28,540 bases of DNA, taken from contig CAYJKB010000027.1 in NCBI GenBank assembly GCA_964370625.1, positions 1-28,540 of the forward strand, read 5' to 3'. The stretch comes from CAYJKB01 sp964370625. Lineage in GTDB: Bacteria; Bacillota; Clostridia; Oscillospirales; Butyricicoccaceae. A program made the translations under genes and the position numbers. Below are positions 1 through 6,473 of the stretch, one piece after another (the first letter of the stretch is position 1; every line of letters starts with the position of its first letter). The notes beneath the pieces are model-generated. The model saw only the letters and a program-made list of their open reading frames with translations. It searched no databases and was not told where the DNA came from.

Positions 1-62
1 TCCTTCGCCACAAAACTACATTTTTTAATCGCCTTTTTCTTACATTTTATCACTGTTGTTGA

Positions 63-218
63 CATACAAAATATGGTTATCCTGAAATCACAAAAGCATT
101 TTGTCGAGGTGATGATATAATATACGGTAATATGCACCCAAAACTTATTTGGGGTAGGACAAAGACTATAGGCGATGGTGATGAGTGTTGTGACTTTAAA
201 TTAATGGTGGAGAAGTAA
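63..218 (+). pseudogene. C-terminal remnant of an ATC-hydrolase-like protein
   Basis: An open frame with no start near its beginning follows an in-frame TGA at 60-62 and runs to a TAA at 216-218. It would encode about 51 residues. Its end, with R-T-K-T-I-G-D-G-D-E-C-C-D-F, matches the C-terminal signature I know from L-2-amino-thiazoline-4-carboxylic acid hydrolase-like proteins (PF14196 type). Proteins of that family run to roughly 200 residues, so most of the gene is missing or lies in another frame after a frameshift near base 60. Frame 1 is open from base 1 to 117 but its translation is hydrophobic and not recognisable. The stop overlaps the ATG of the next gene (TAATG), so the two were probably translated together. 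The internal ATG at 132 could at most start a 28-residue peptide. Confidence 0.55.
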
Positions 219-874
219 TGAAAGATAAAATACAAAGCTCATATAAATCAACAAGAAATATTTATGATGTGATAATCACCCATAAAACTTGGTGGAGTAA
301 ACTGTACAGAAATATCGTTTGGAAAGGTGGAGATAATAATATAATTGCACAAAAACTCCTTGATAAAATCCCAAACAACTTTAGTGGAAAAATTCTTGAT
401 GTTCCTGTTGGAACAGCTGTTTTCACTCACGAAAAATACAGTAAAATGAAAAATGCTGATATAACTTGTCTTGATTACAGTGAAGATATGTTGAACATTG
501 CAAGTAAGCGAATTTGTGGTAAAAATATAAAACTTGTTCAGGGTGATGTGGGGAATTTGAAATTTGAAAATGAAACTTTTGATATAGTTTTAAGCATGAA
601 TGGTTTTCATGTATTCCCTGATAAGGATATGGCTTTTTCGGAAGTTACAAGGGTGCTAAAAAAAGACGGTATGATACTTTCAAGCTTTTATGTTGAGGAC
701 AAAGGCAAACTTGCCGACTTTGTGGTTAAAAAAATACTAGCTAAAAAAGGGTTTTTCACACTTCCGTTTGACAGTGAAGAATCTATTAAACGAAGGTTGT
801 CAAAAGATTTTGAAATTGAATTTTTTGACTGTGACGGCTCTTTGATTTATTTTTGTGCTAAGAAAGTAAGGTGA
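218..874 (+). CDS. Class I SAM-dependent methyltransferase
   Basis: Encodes 218 aa. The Rossmann-type SAM-binding core is visible: motif I ILDVPVGTAV at 59-68 (a DVPVGT variant of the usual DxGxGxG), an acidic residue after strand 2 in LDYSED (85-90), VQGD at 107-110, and FDIVLSMNGFHVF at 121-133 as motif IV/post-region, followed by the EVTRVLKKDG segment typical of UbiE/Methyltransf_11 proteins. The substrate cannot be told from sequence. The ATG overlaps the stop of the upstream remnant, and TGGAGAAG just before it serves as ribosome site. A short methyltransferase-like frame begins 5 bases after the stop. The protein is probably cytosolic. The class is clear; the exact role is unknown. Confidence 0.88.
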   Translation: MKDKIQSSYKSTRNIYDVIITHKTWWSKLYRNIVWKGGDNNIIAQKLLDKIPNNFSGKILDVPVGTAVFTHEKYSKMKNADITCLDYSEDMLNIASKRICGKNIKLVQGDVGNLKFENETFDIVLSMNGFHVFPDKDMAFSEVTRVLKKDGMILSSFYVEDKGKLADFVVKKILAKKGFFTLPFDSEESIKRRLSKDFEIEFFDCDGSLIYFCAKKVR

Positions 875-879
875 AATTT

Positions 880-990
880 ATGGAAAACAAAAAATTAAGT
901 GGTGTTCCAGATACATTATTTATTCCACTGATTGAATTGCCTATACTTTCCCTTGTGTCGTGGCTTTTACTTAATAAGGCTAAAATTTAG
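880..990 (+). pseudogene. 36-codon frame resembling the start of a TcmP/LCM-type methyltransferase
   Basis: ATG at 880, with AAGGTGA (formed by the end of the previous gene) as ribosome site, opens a frame of 36 codons ending in TAG at 988-990. The beginning MENKKLSGVPDTLFIPL resembles the N-terminus of TcmP/leucine carboxyl methyltransferase-like proteins, which normally have more than 250 residues. After residue 17 the resemblance is lost and the frame ends, so this looks like a gene truncated by an internal deletion or frameshift. It could instead be a genuine small hydrophobic peptide gene, because residues 13-32 are largely apolar. Confidence 0.4.
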
Positions 991-1024
991 CAACTTGTAA
1001 ATATTAGATATAATTACTATACTC

Positions 1025-1062
1025 AAAAAGGTGGAGTGCCCGTCAAGGCAATCCACCTTTTT
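1025..1062. terminator. Hairpin terminator after the methyltransferase region
   Basis: AAAAAGGTGGA (1025-1035) and TCCACCTTTTT (1052-1062) form an 11-bp perfect stem with a 16-base loop. The flanking A and T runs make it usable from either direction. It closes the rightward group ending at 990. Confidence 0.75.
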
Positions 1063-1078
1063 CTATTGCGCAAACAAC

Positions 1079-1114
1079 AAAACCTATCACTTTCATAAGT
1101 TCGTGATAGGTTTT
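1079..1114 (-). terminator. Terminator of the minus-strand SnoaL-like gene
   Basis: AAAACCTATCAC (1079-1090) pairs perfectly with GTGATAGGTTTT (1103-1114) around a 12-base loop. It lies 10 bases beyond the stop of the leftward gene ending at 1125, and a T-rich stretch follows on the minus strand. Confidence 0.75.
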
Positions 1115-1124
1115 AGATAAAATT

Positions 1125-2123
1125 TTATTGATGTAACACTTGATGTCGCTCAAAAACATCTAAACCTTGTTCTTTAAGCCAATATGCAAGGTCAATAAAA
1201 CACCAATTTTCTGAAATTTTTCCATCTTTACAATAATATACATCTATATCACCACGTATATGTGCATTCTCTTTTCCACCTGTCATGCCTAAGAAACCAC
1301 CTGTAGGTGTAGCCTCCATACTCGTGTAAAAACATACAAAATCGCCCTCTGCAAAATATGCATTAATATCATTTGTGCTAACATTTATTAAATTATCACA
1401 AAATGGATGGTGATGTTGCTTTTGATATGTAGGTATCGTGTAAGCTGCACCAATTCCACAAGGACCATACCAATACATATCATCAGCCCAAGATTCTTTC
1501 ATAGATTCAGCCGATGTTTCATCTGAATGATGCTCTGCAAATAATCCTTGAAGATTGTTTACCATAGTATCCACAATTGCAAGTGACTTTTCACCTTTCT
1601 CTTTTGGCTGTTCATCAAACATAAGCCCATTATGGTCACGAGGCCCAGGATATACATAGAACTTTCCTGTCATAGGAGGAAGTGGATATGCACCTGCTTC
1701 GTGCATAAATCCAATTAAATCTGTAAACATCGCTGTGTGAACAATTTTCCCATTTTCTACACGGTTAAATTCTGCATATTGTAAATGTTGGATTCGGTTT
1801 GTAGGGGCTATTCCAAGGAGTGGCTCTTTGAAAACACCAACAAAATATCCCATACTCATTACCCATTCTCCACCTAAAACACCAGTTCCAGCCATAAAGA
1901 CATCTTGACGTCTTTGCATCTTGTACAATGCTTTTTTAATAGGATTCCAAAAATTTTCTGAAACATTATCTGTCCCTTTAATATCCATAAAAGGATAAGG
2001 TCCTTCAAAAGTATATGTTTCACTCATATATTTTTGAAGTATTTCAGATATGCTATTTTCATTGCATTCTTCAAGTTCATCAAAATAGGTTCTCACGATT
2101 TTTTTAATTGTTTGATAAGACAT
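1125..2123 (-). CDS. Double SnoaL-like (NTF2-fold) protein, paralogue 1
   Basis: Encodes 332 aa with two tandem SnoaL/ester-cyclase-like segments. Segment one is about 1-150 (EGPYPFMD at 40-47, NGKIVHTAMFTD at 124-135). Segment two is about 180-330 (WYGPCG at 218-223, HHHPFCDNL at 237-245, and DGKISENWCFID at 300-311, the classic SnoaL ending). NTF2-fold proteins include cyclases, dehydratases, isomerases and hydrolases; which reaction applies here is unknown. No signal peptide is seen, so it is probably cytosolic. The start was set at ATG 2123: GGTGAAG precedes it, and the paralogue at 5301 aligns from this Met. An upstream in-frame ATG at 2147 has no ribosome site and lies almost at the predicted transcription start. 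A LacI-type operator overlaps its promoter region, placing it in the regulon of the adjacent regulator. Confidence 0.82.
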   Translation of the reverse strand: MSYQTIKKIVRTYFDELEECNENSISEILQKYMSETYTFEGPYPFMDIKGTDNVSENFWNPIKKALYKMQRRQDVFMAGTGVLGGEWVMSMGYFVGVFKEPLLGIAPTNRIQHLQYAEFNRVENGKIVHTAMFTDLIGFMHEAGAYPLPPMTGKFYVYPGPRDHNGLMFDEQPKEKGEKSLAIVDTMVNNLQGLFAEHHSDETSAESMKESWADDMYWYGPCGIGAAYTIPTYQKQHHHPFCDNLINVSTNDINAYFAEGDFVCFYTSMEATPTGGFLGMTGGKENAHIRGDIDVYYCKDGKISENWCFIDLAYWLKEQGLDVFERHQVLHQ

Positions 2124-2148
2124 AATCTTCACCATACTTTCAATCATT

Positions 2149-2164
2149 TTGAAAACGTTATCAA
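2149..2164. promoter_or_regulatory. LacI-family operator O1
   Basis: TTGAAAACGTTATCAA is a near-palindrome centred on C2156/G2157, as expected for LacI/GalR-family operators. It lies 4 bases downstream of the predicted -10 box of the minus-strand SnoaL-like gene, over the transcription start. The half CGTTATCAA is identical in the two other operators at 3469 and 3616. Confidence 0.78.
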
Positions 2165-2168
2165 AAAC

Positions 2169-2197
2169 AATTTACCATATAATAGTAATTATGTCAA
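2169..2197 (-). promoter_or_regulatory. Promoter of SnoaL-like paralogue 1
   Basis: On the minus strand: TTGACA (2197-2192), 17-base spacer, TAAATT (2174-2169). The -35 is perfect and the -10 matches 4 of 6. The operator at 2149-2164 follows directly, in the same geometry as at the symporter promoter. Confidence 0.6.
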
Positions 2198-2224
2198 TTG
2201 TAGAATATATACAAAGTTTAAAAG

Positions 2225-3396
2225 CTATCTCAAACGCACACTTTGTCGAACTATTAATTCCATTTCATATATTCTCTCAATTTGTCTTGTAGGTTCTTCA
2301 ATAATACTCTTTAATATACTTATCGTTCCGTCAATCATTCTATCAATCGGATGTTCAATTGTTGTAAGTGAAAATGTTTTAAATTTNNNNNNNNNNNNNN
2401 NNNNNNNNNNNNNNNNNNNNNNNNNNNNNNNNNNNNNNNNNNNNNNNNNNNNNNNNNNNNNNNNNNNNNNNNNNNNNNNNNNNNNNCAATCATTCTATCA
2501 ATCGGATGTTCAATTGTTGTAAGTGAAAATGTTTTAAATTTGCTACAAAAAATATTATCAAATCCAGTTACAGATATATCTTCTGGTATTTTAAGCCCAT
2601 AAATATTTCTTGCAGCATCAATAGCGCCCATAGCAATCGTATCTTCACCGCAAACTATTACAGAAGGCAAATTTTCTGCCAAATGCTTTTTGGCAAGCTC
2701 AAATCCTGATTCATAACTATAATATCCATCTAAAGTATCTAATATCTTTCCACCTTTTGATGAATAAACCTGCGAAAAAATGCCTGTTCTATGTGTTTCT
2801 TTGGAAGAATGACAGTTACCTGTAATCAAAGTTGCTGTATTATGTCCATTTTCTAAAAGAAAATCACTAAATTTATTCATGATATGTTCTTGATCACATC
2901 TTACTGAACTTAATTTGAAAAATTCAGTATTTCTGTTAAAAATAACTGTTGGAATTTGAATTTTATCTAAATCTCGTACAACTGAATCTGCTGTTGCAGA
3001 TGCTGTAATTATAATTCCATCTACTTGGTATTGATGGAGTTGAGATACAATTTGTTCAACATTTTTATGCGGATTTACTTCAAATAACATCACTTGATAA
3101 CCTTCACGACGCAATGCATGTGTGAATTTTAAAACTACATCCATATAAAACCACCCGGCATCAGGACCTACTAATAATGCAATAATGTTAGTTCTTCCAT
3201 TACTAAGTCCTCTGCCAATCGCACTAGTGCCATAATATCCCAGTTCTGCTGCTGCCTTTAGAACAGCTTGTCTATTTACTTCTTTAACTTTTCCATCCCA
3301 CTTTGAATCAAAAACCCTTGATGCTGTAGCAGTTGATACACCAGCAAGCTTTGCCACATCAATTATGCTAATTCGTTTTTCTGTTGTCTTTTTCAT
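2225..3396 (-). CDS. LacI/GalR-family transcriptional regulator (interrupted by an artefactual gap)
   Basis: Starts with a LacI-type helix-turn-helix (ISIIDVAKLAGVSTATASRV, residues 9-28), then a hinge (GRGLSNGRT, 61-69) and a periplasmic-binding-protein-like effector domain. The 100 N at 2387-2486 is flanked by identical 55-base copies. Removing 155 bases joins the frame without a shift and gives a C-terminus ending ELIVRQSVRLR and TAG at 2225-2227, the usual LacI-family ending. The restored protein has 338 aa from ATG 3396, a normal family length. That start is preferred over ATG 3402 because AAGGG abuts the first ATG but is 6 bases from the second. It probably binds the three operators at 2149, 3469 and 3616, controlling the symporter, both SnoaL-like genes and perhaps itself. 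The effector is unknown. Confidence 0.9.
2332..2541. repeat. 55-bp exact direct repeat flanking the first N gap
   Basis: Bases 2332-2386 and 2487-2541 are identical over 55 bases and abut the N run on each side. This is the pattern of two contig ends sharing an assembler k-mer overlap that were scaffolded instead of merged. It is not a biological duplication, because collapsing it restores a full-length lacI-type gene. Confidence 0.92.
2387..2486. other. Assembly gap (100 N), probably of zero true length
   Basis: Exactly 100 N, a common placeholder length. The flanks overlap by 55 bases, so no sequence appears to be missing here. Confidence 0.9.
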
Positions 3397-3427
3397 ATTC
3401 ATCCCTTATTTCAAATAATATACTTTA

Positions 3428-3456
3428 ATTATCGCATATTTTTGCTTTAAACACAA
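3428..3456 (-). promoter_or_regulatory. Promoter of the LacI-family regulator gene
   Basis: On the minus strand: TTGTGT (3456-3451), 17-base spacer ending in TGC, GATAAT (3433-3428). The extended -10 (TGC before GATAAT) supports it. Operator O2 lies about 55 bases upstream of the expected start, which would allow autoregulation. Confidence 0.5.
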
Positions 3457-3468
3457 GTTAAATACATT

Positions 3469-3484
3469 AAGTAAGCGTTATCAA
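3469..3484. promoter_or_regulatory. LacI-family operator O2 (one strong half-site)
   Basis: AAGTAAGCGTTATCAA shares CGTTATCAA with O1 and O3 but has a poorer left half. Its centre is 147 bases from that of O3, about 14 turns of B-DNA, which would suit looping between the two sites. Confidence 0.55.
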
Positions 3485-3581
3485 TAACGATTATATGTAA
3501 GTTTATTTAGTAAATATATTACAAAAAAAGATAAAATAATTATATAATTTGCAAGAATTTTATAAACTTCCTTATTTGATA

Positions 3582-3610
3582 TTGACTTTTTCCAATAATA
3601 GGTTTATTCT
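3582..3610 (+). promoter_or_regulatory. Promoter of the symporter/SnoaL-2 operon
   Basis: TTGACT (3582-3587), 17-base spacer, TATTCT (3605-3610). The start of transcription is expected inside operator O3, which begins 5 bases after the -10 box. Confidence 0.65.
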
Positions 3611-3615
3611 GTAAA

Positions 3616-3631
3616 AAGATAACGTTATCAA
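3616..3631. promoter_or_regulatory. LacI-family operator O3 (best palindrome)
   Basis: AAGATAACGTTATCAA contains the perfect 12-base palindrome GATAACGTTATC centred on C3623/G3624. Its position over the expected transcription start fits repression by the adjacent LacI-family protein. Confidence 0.82.
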
Positions 3632-3664
3632 AATAATATCGCAATTATTGGGAGGTACAAAGAT

Positions 3665-5263
3665 ATGCAAATGTTAGACATATTAGTTCTCGTTGCCTAT
3701 TTCATTTTTGTTATGGGGATTTCGATTTGGGCAGGTAAAGGACAAGACAAAGCAGATGATTTCTTTTTAGCAGGTCGTTCAATGCCGTTCTGGCCAGTAG
3801 CGTTGTCAGTTGTAGCGACAATGGTAGGAGGGATGACATTAGTTAGTGCTCCTGGATGGGCATACAATCAAGGTTTACGTGCATTTATGATTAATCTAAA
3901 TATTCCACTTGCAATGTTTATATGTAGCGTAGTTTTCATTCCTTTTATTTACAACCTTAATGTAACTTCTGTATATCAATATGTTGGAAAACGTTTTGGT
4001 GTATTACCACATGTATTTTGTTCTATTGCTTTTATGTGGATGTGTACAGCGACAGCTGGTAGCTTCTTAATTGCCCCTACACTTGTTTTACACAGTGTAA
4101 CAGGATGGGATCAAAAGTTTATTATCGTTTTGCTTCTTGCTTTAGTTATTTTCTATACAATGGCAGGTGGACTAAAAGCTGTTATAGCAACTGACTGTGT
4201 TCAAATGATTGTTTTATGGGCTGGCGTTATAGCTGTTTTTGTAATTGCTGCTGAAAGCATGGGAACTGATTTCTTAGGCTCATTTAGCGCAGCTATCGAC
4301 GCAGGTAAATTTAAAGCACTTGACTTTACACCTTCTTTAGCTGTTGATAGTGGTATATTTGTATCAGTATTTGGTTTTGTATTTCTACATATGCAATATT
4401 ATTCTTGCGACCAATCTCAATTGCAACGTTTACTTGCAACAAAAGATATTAAATCTATGCGTAAAAGCATGAATTTAAGTGGTACTATATATAATGTTCA
4501 AATGATTATATTTATGTTAATCGGCTTAATGTTATTTGGTTATTATCAAGGTAGAGAATTTGTTAGTGATAATGATTTATTTATCACATTTTTAATTGAA
4601 AAAATGCCTGTTGGTTTATTTGGTTTAGTAGTAGCTGCTATTATTGCTGGTACTATGGGTGGGGTTGATTCACTTTTAAACTCTATGTCAACAGTGTTTA
4701 TGAAAGATATATATGAGCCTATTACTGGTAAATCTGATTTAGATGTTAAATATGCTCGTTGGTTAGTATTAATTTTCGGTGTTTTCTTTGGTTTATTTAC
4801 ATACTTTGGTTATTCCGGTGCAACAACTTCTCTAATCGCTATGATTGGTATGTTTGCATCTTATGTAAGTGGTTCAATTATGGGTATGTTTATTCTAGGA
4901 ATGTTCTTCCCTAAAGTTGGTAATAAAGGTGCAACTATTGGTTTCCTTGCAGGTGTTGTAGCTGCATATATTGTTTCAACATATATGGCAGAATCTATTA
5001 ACTGGGGTTGGGTTTGCCCAATCGGCATACTTGTAACAGTAATTGTTGCTATAATCGTAAGCAGTATTACAAACGAACAATCAAAAGGTATTTCAAATCC
5101 TGAATTTACATTTAAGGGCCAGCGTGAACAATTAATTTCTGAAAATCGACACATGCAAGAAGGAACATGCATACTACCTGGTAAAGTAGAAAAATCATCA
5201 TTAATTCTTTTAATTTTCTTCTTCTTACAATTTGTAGTATTAGCATTCTTCCAATCACTATAA
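3665..5263 (+). CDS. Sodium:solute symporter (SSS family)
   Basis: Encodes 532 aa, very hydrophobic, with about 13 membrane segments by eye. The N-terminal region (MLDILVLVAYFIFVMGISIW, then DDFFLAGRSMPFWPVALSVV) carries the FFLAGR motif typical of the solute:sodium symporter family (TC 2.A.21). The conserved core GTMGGVDSLLNSMSTVF lies near residues 329-345, and the length is normal. Members couple Na+ entry to uptake of sugars, carboxylates, amino acids, nucleosides or other small solutes; the substrate here is unknown. GGGAGG lies 9 bases before ATG 3665. The next gene starts 37 bases after the stop and shares the promoter. The divergent LacI-family gene and operator O3 indicate substrate-responsive control. 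Confidence 0.92.
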   Translation: MQMLDILVLVAYFIFVMGISIWAGKGQDKADDFFLAGRSMPFWPVALSVVATMVGGMTLVSAPGWAYNQGLRAFMINLNIPLAMFICSVVFIPFIYNLNVTSVYQYVGKRFGVLPHVFCSIAFMWMCTATAGSFLIAPTLVLHSVTGWDQKFIIVLLLALVIFYTMAGGLKAVIATDCVQMIVLWAGVIAVFVIAAESMGTDFLGSFSAAIDAGKFKALDFTPSLAVDSGIFVSVFGFVFLHMQYYSCDQSQLQRLLATKDIKSMRKSMNLSGTIYNVQMIIFMLIGLMLFGYYQGREFVSDNDLFITFLIEKMPVGLFGLVVAAIIAGTMGGVDSLLNSMSTVFMKDIYEPITGKSDLDVKYARWLVLIFGVFFGLFTYFGYSGATTSLIAMIGMFASYVSGSIMGMFILGMFFPKVGNKGATIGFLAGVVAAYIVSTYMAESINWGWVCPIGILVTVIVAIIVSSITNEQSKGISNPEFTFKGQREQLISENRHMQEGTCILPGKVEKSSLILLIFFFLQFVVLAFFQSL

Positions 5264-5300
5264 TTAAATCAAATAAAATATAAAAAGGTAGGGTAATTTT

Positions 5301-6311
5301 ATGAGTAAAGGATTTCAAACAGAAAAAAAATTAGTTAGAGAGTATTTTGACCGTCTAGAGCATTGCACACCTGATGAAGCAAAAGATGTACTTAGTACAT
5401 ATATGTCAGATGATTATTTTTGGGAAGGCCCATATCCTTTCATGGATAAAAATGGAGCTACAAATGTAGCTGAAGATTTTTGGAAACCACTTAAAAAATC
5501 ACTTAAAAAAATGCAACGTCGTCAAGATGTTTTCATTGCTGGTATTCCTAAAGATGGCAGAACATGGGTAATGAGTATGGGACAATTCATGGGAATATTT
5601 GTAGAAGATTTTTTAGGTATTCGCCATACAAACAAAATGCAACATCTACAATATTGTGAATACAGCTGTGTTGTTGATGGTAAAATCGTGCATACTGCAT
5701 TGTTCTTAGATTTTGTAGGATTTATGCTTGAAGCTGGTGCATATCCATTAACACCTATGCTTGGAAATTACTTTGTATATCCTGGCCCACGTGAACATAA
5801 TGGTTTGCTTTATGAAGATGCTGACCCCAAACAATCCGATGCTACGTTTAAAGTAGTTGTGCAAATGATGGATGAACTTGAGCAACTGTTCCTTGATGAT
5901 ATCACAGACAAAAAAGCAACATATGATATCCTAAAACGCACTTGGGCTGAAGATATGATTTGGTATGGCCCTTGTGGTGAAGGCGCAGGATATACTATTG
6001 AAGGTTATCAAAGACATCACCATCACCCATTCTGTGATAATCTACCAGGTACTATAATTAATGATATGCATGCATATTTTGCTGAAGGTGATTTTGCAAC
6101 ATATTTCACAAGCCTTAAAACTTTCCCTAAAGGTGGTTGGCTTGGAATGCCTGGTGGTGCTGAAAATATACATATGCGTGGTGATATTGATATTTACTAT
6201 GTTAAAGATGGTAAAATTTCAGAAAACTGGTGCTTTATTGATATTCCATTCTGGCTTAATGAGCAAGGAATTGATATCTTCAAACGTACTGAAGAAATAT
6301 TAAATTCATAA
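5301..6311 (+). CDS. Double SnoaL-like (NTF2-fold) protein, paralogue 2
   Basis: Encodes 336 aa and aligns end to end with the protein at 1125-2123, about half of the positions being identical by eye. Conserved blocks are EGPYPFMD (42-49), MQRRQDVF (71-78), WVMSM (89-93), DGKIVHTALF (126-135), EAGAYPL (144-150), YPGPREHNGL (160-169), WYGPCG (221-226), HHHHPFCDNL (239-248) and DGKISENWCFID (303-314). Two SnoaL-like segments are present, and the His-rich block and conserved acidic residues are candidate active-site residues. It is co-transcribed with the symporter, so the imported compound or a product of it is a plausible substrate. Keeping two diverged copies under one regulator suggests either a heteromer or two successive steps. 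No signal peptide is seen. The enzyme activity is not known. Confidence 0.83.
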   Translation: MSKGFQTEKKLVREYFDRLEHCTPDEAKDVLSTYMSDDYFWEGPYPFMDKNGATNVAEDFWKPLKKSLKKMQRRQDVFIAGIPKDGRTWVMSMGQFMGIFVEDFLGIRHTNKMQHLQYCEYSCVVDGKIVHTALFLDFVGFMLEAGAYPLTPMLGNYFVYPGPREHNGLLYEDADPKQSDATFKVVVQMMDELEQLFLDDITDKKATYDILKRTWAEDMIWYGPCGEGAGYTIEGYQRHHHHPFCDNLPGTIINDMHAYFAEGDFATYFTSLKTFPKGGWLGMPGGAENIHMRGDIDIYYVKDGKISENWCFIDIPFWLNEQGIDIFKRTEEILNS

Positions 6312-6326
6312 CTTAAATATATAATG

Positions 6327-6364
6327 GGGGTGTCGTAAATGATGAAAATCATTTACGACACCCC
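6327..6364. repeat. Perfect 17-bp hairpin with GAAA loop
   Basis: GGGGTGTCGTAAATGAT (6327-6343) and ATCATTTACGACACCCC (6348-6364) pair without mismatch around GAAA. It lies 15 bases after the SnoaL-2 stop. No T-run follows on either strand, so it is not a textbook terminator. It could block 3' decay, or be a dispersed extragenic palindrome or an insertion-sequence end. Confidence 0.7.
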
Positions 6365-6390
6365 TAAAACAAATTATAATCTTTATCATA

Positions 6391-6424
6391 AAAACAGGTG
6401 TAATCAGAAGATTACACCTGTTTT
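6391..6424. terminator. Bidirectional terminator between convergent genes
   Basis: AAAACAGGTGTAATC (6391-6405) and GATTACACCTGTTTT (6410-6424) form a perfect 15-bp stem with loop AGAA. It serves both the symporter operon and the convergent SLH-protein gene. Confidence 0.85.
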
Positions 6425-6473
6425 ATTGCTTTAGTATTTAATTATTGTTCTTGATTGAAAAAATTATCAAATA

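Noticed and set aside
2124..2147. Upstream ATG start for SnoaL-like paralogue 1
   Set aside because: It has no ribosome site, lies at the edge of the operator and predicted transcription start, and has no counterpart in the paralogue.
2332..2541. 55-bp direct repeat as a target-site duplication or tandem duplication
   Set aside because: It abuts the N run exactly on both sides, and merging the copies restores a full-length gene, so it is an assembly overlap.
2149..3631. The operators as CcpA cre sites
   Set aside because: They fit the loose cre pattern, but three in one regulon beside a LacI-family gene, sharing a 9-base half-site and placed over transcription starts, fit a local repressor better. 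Dual use is not excluded.
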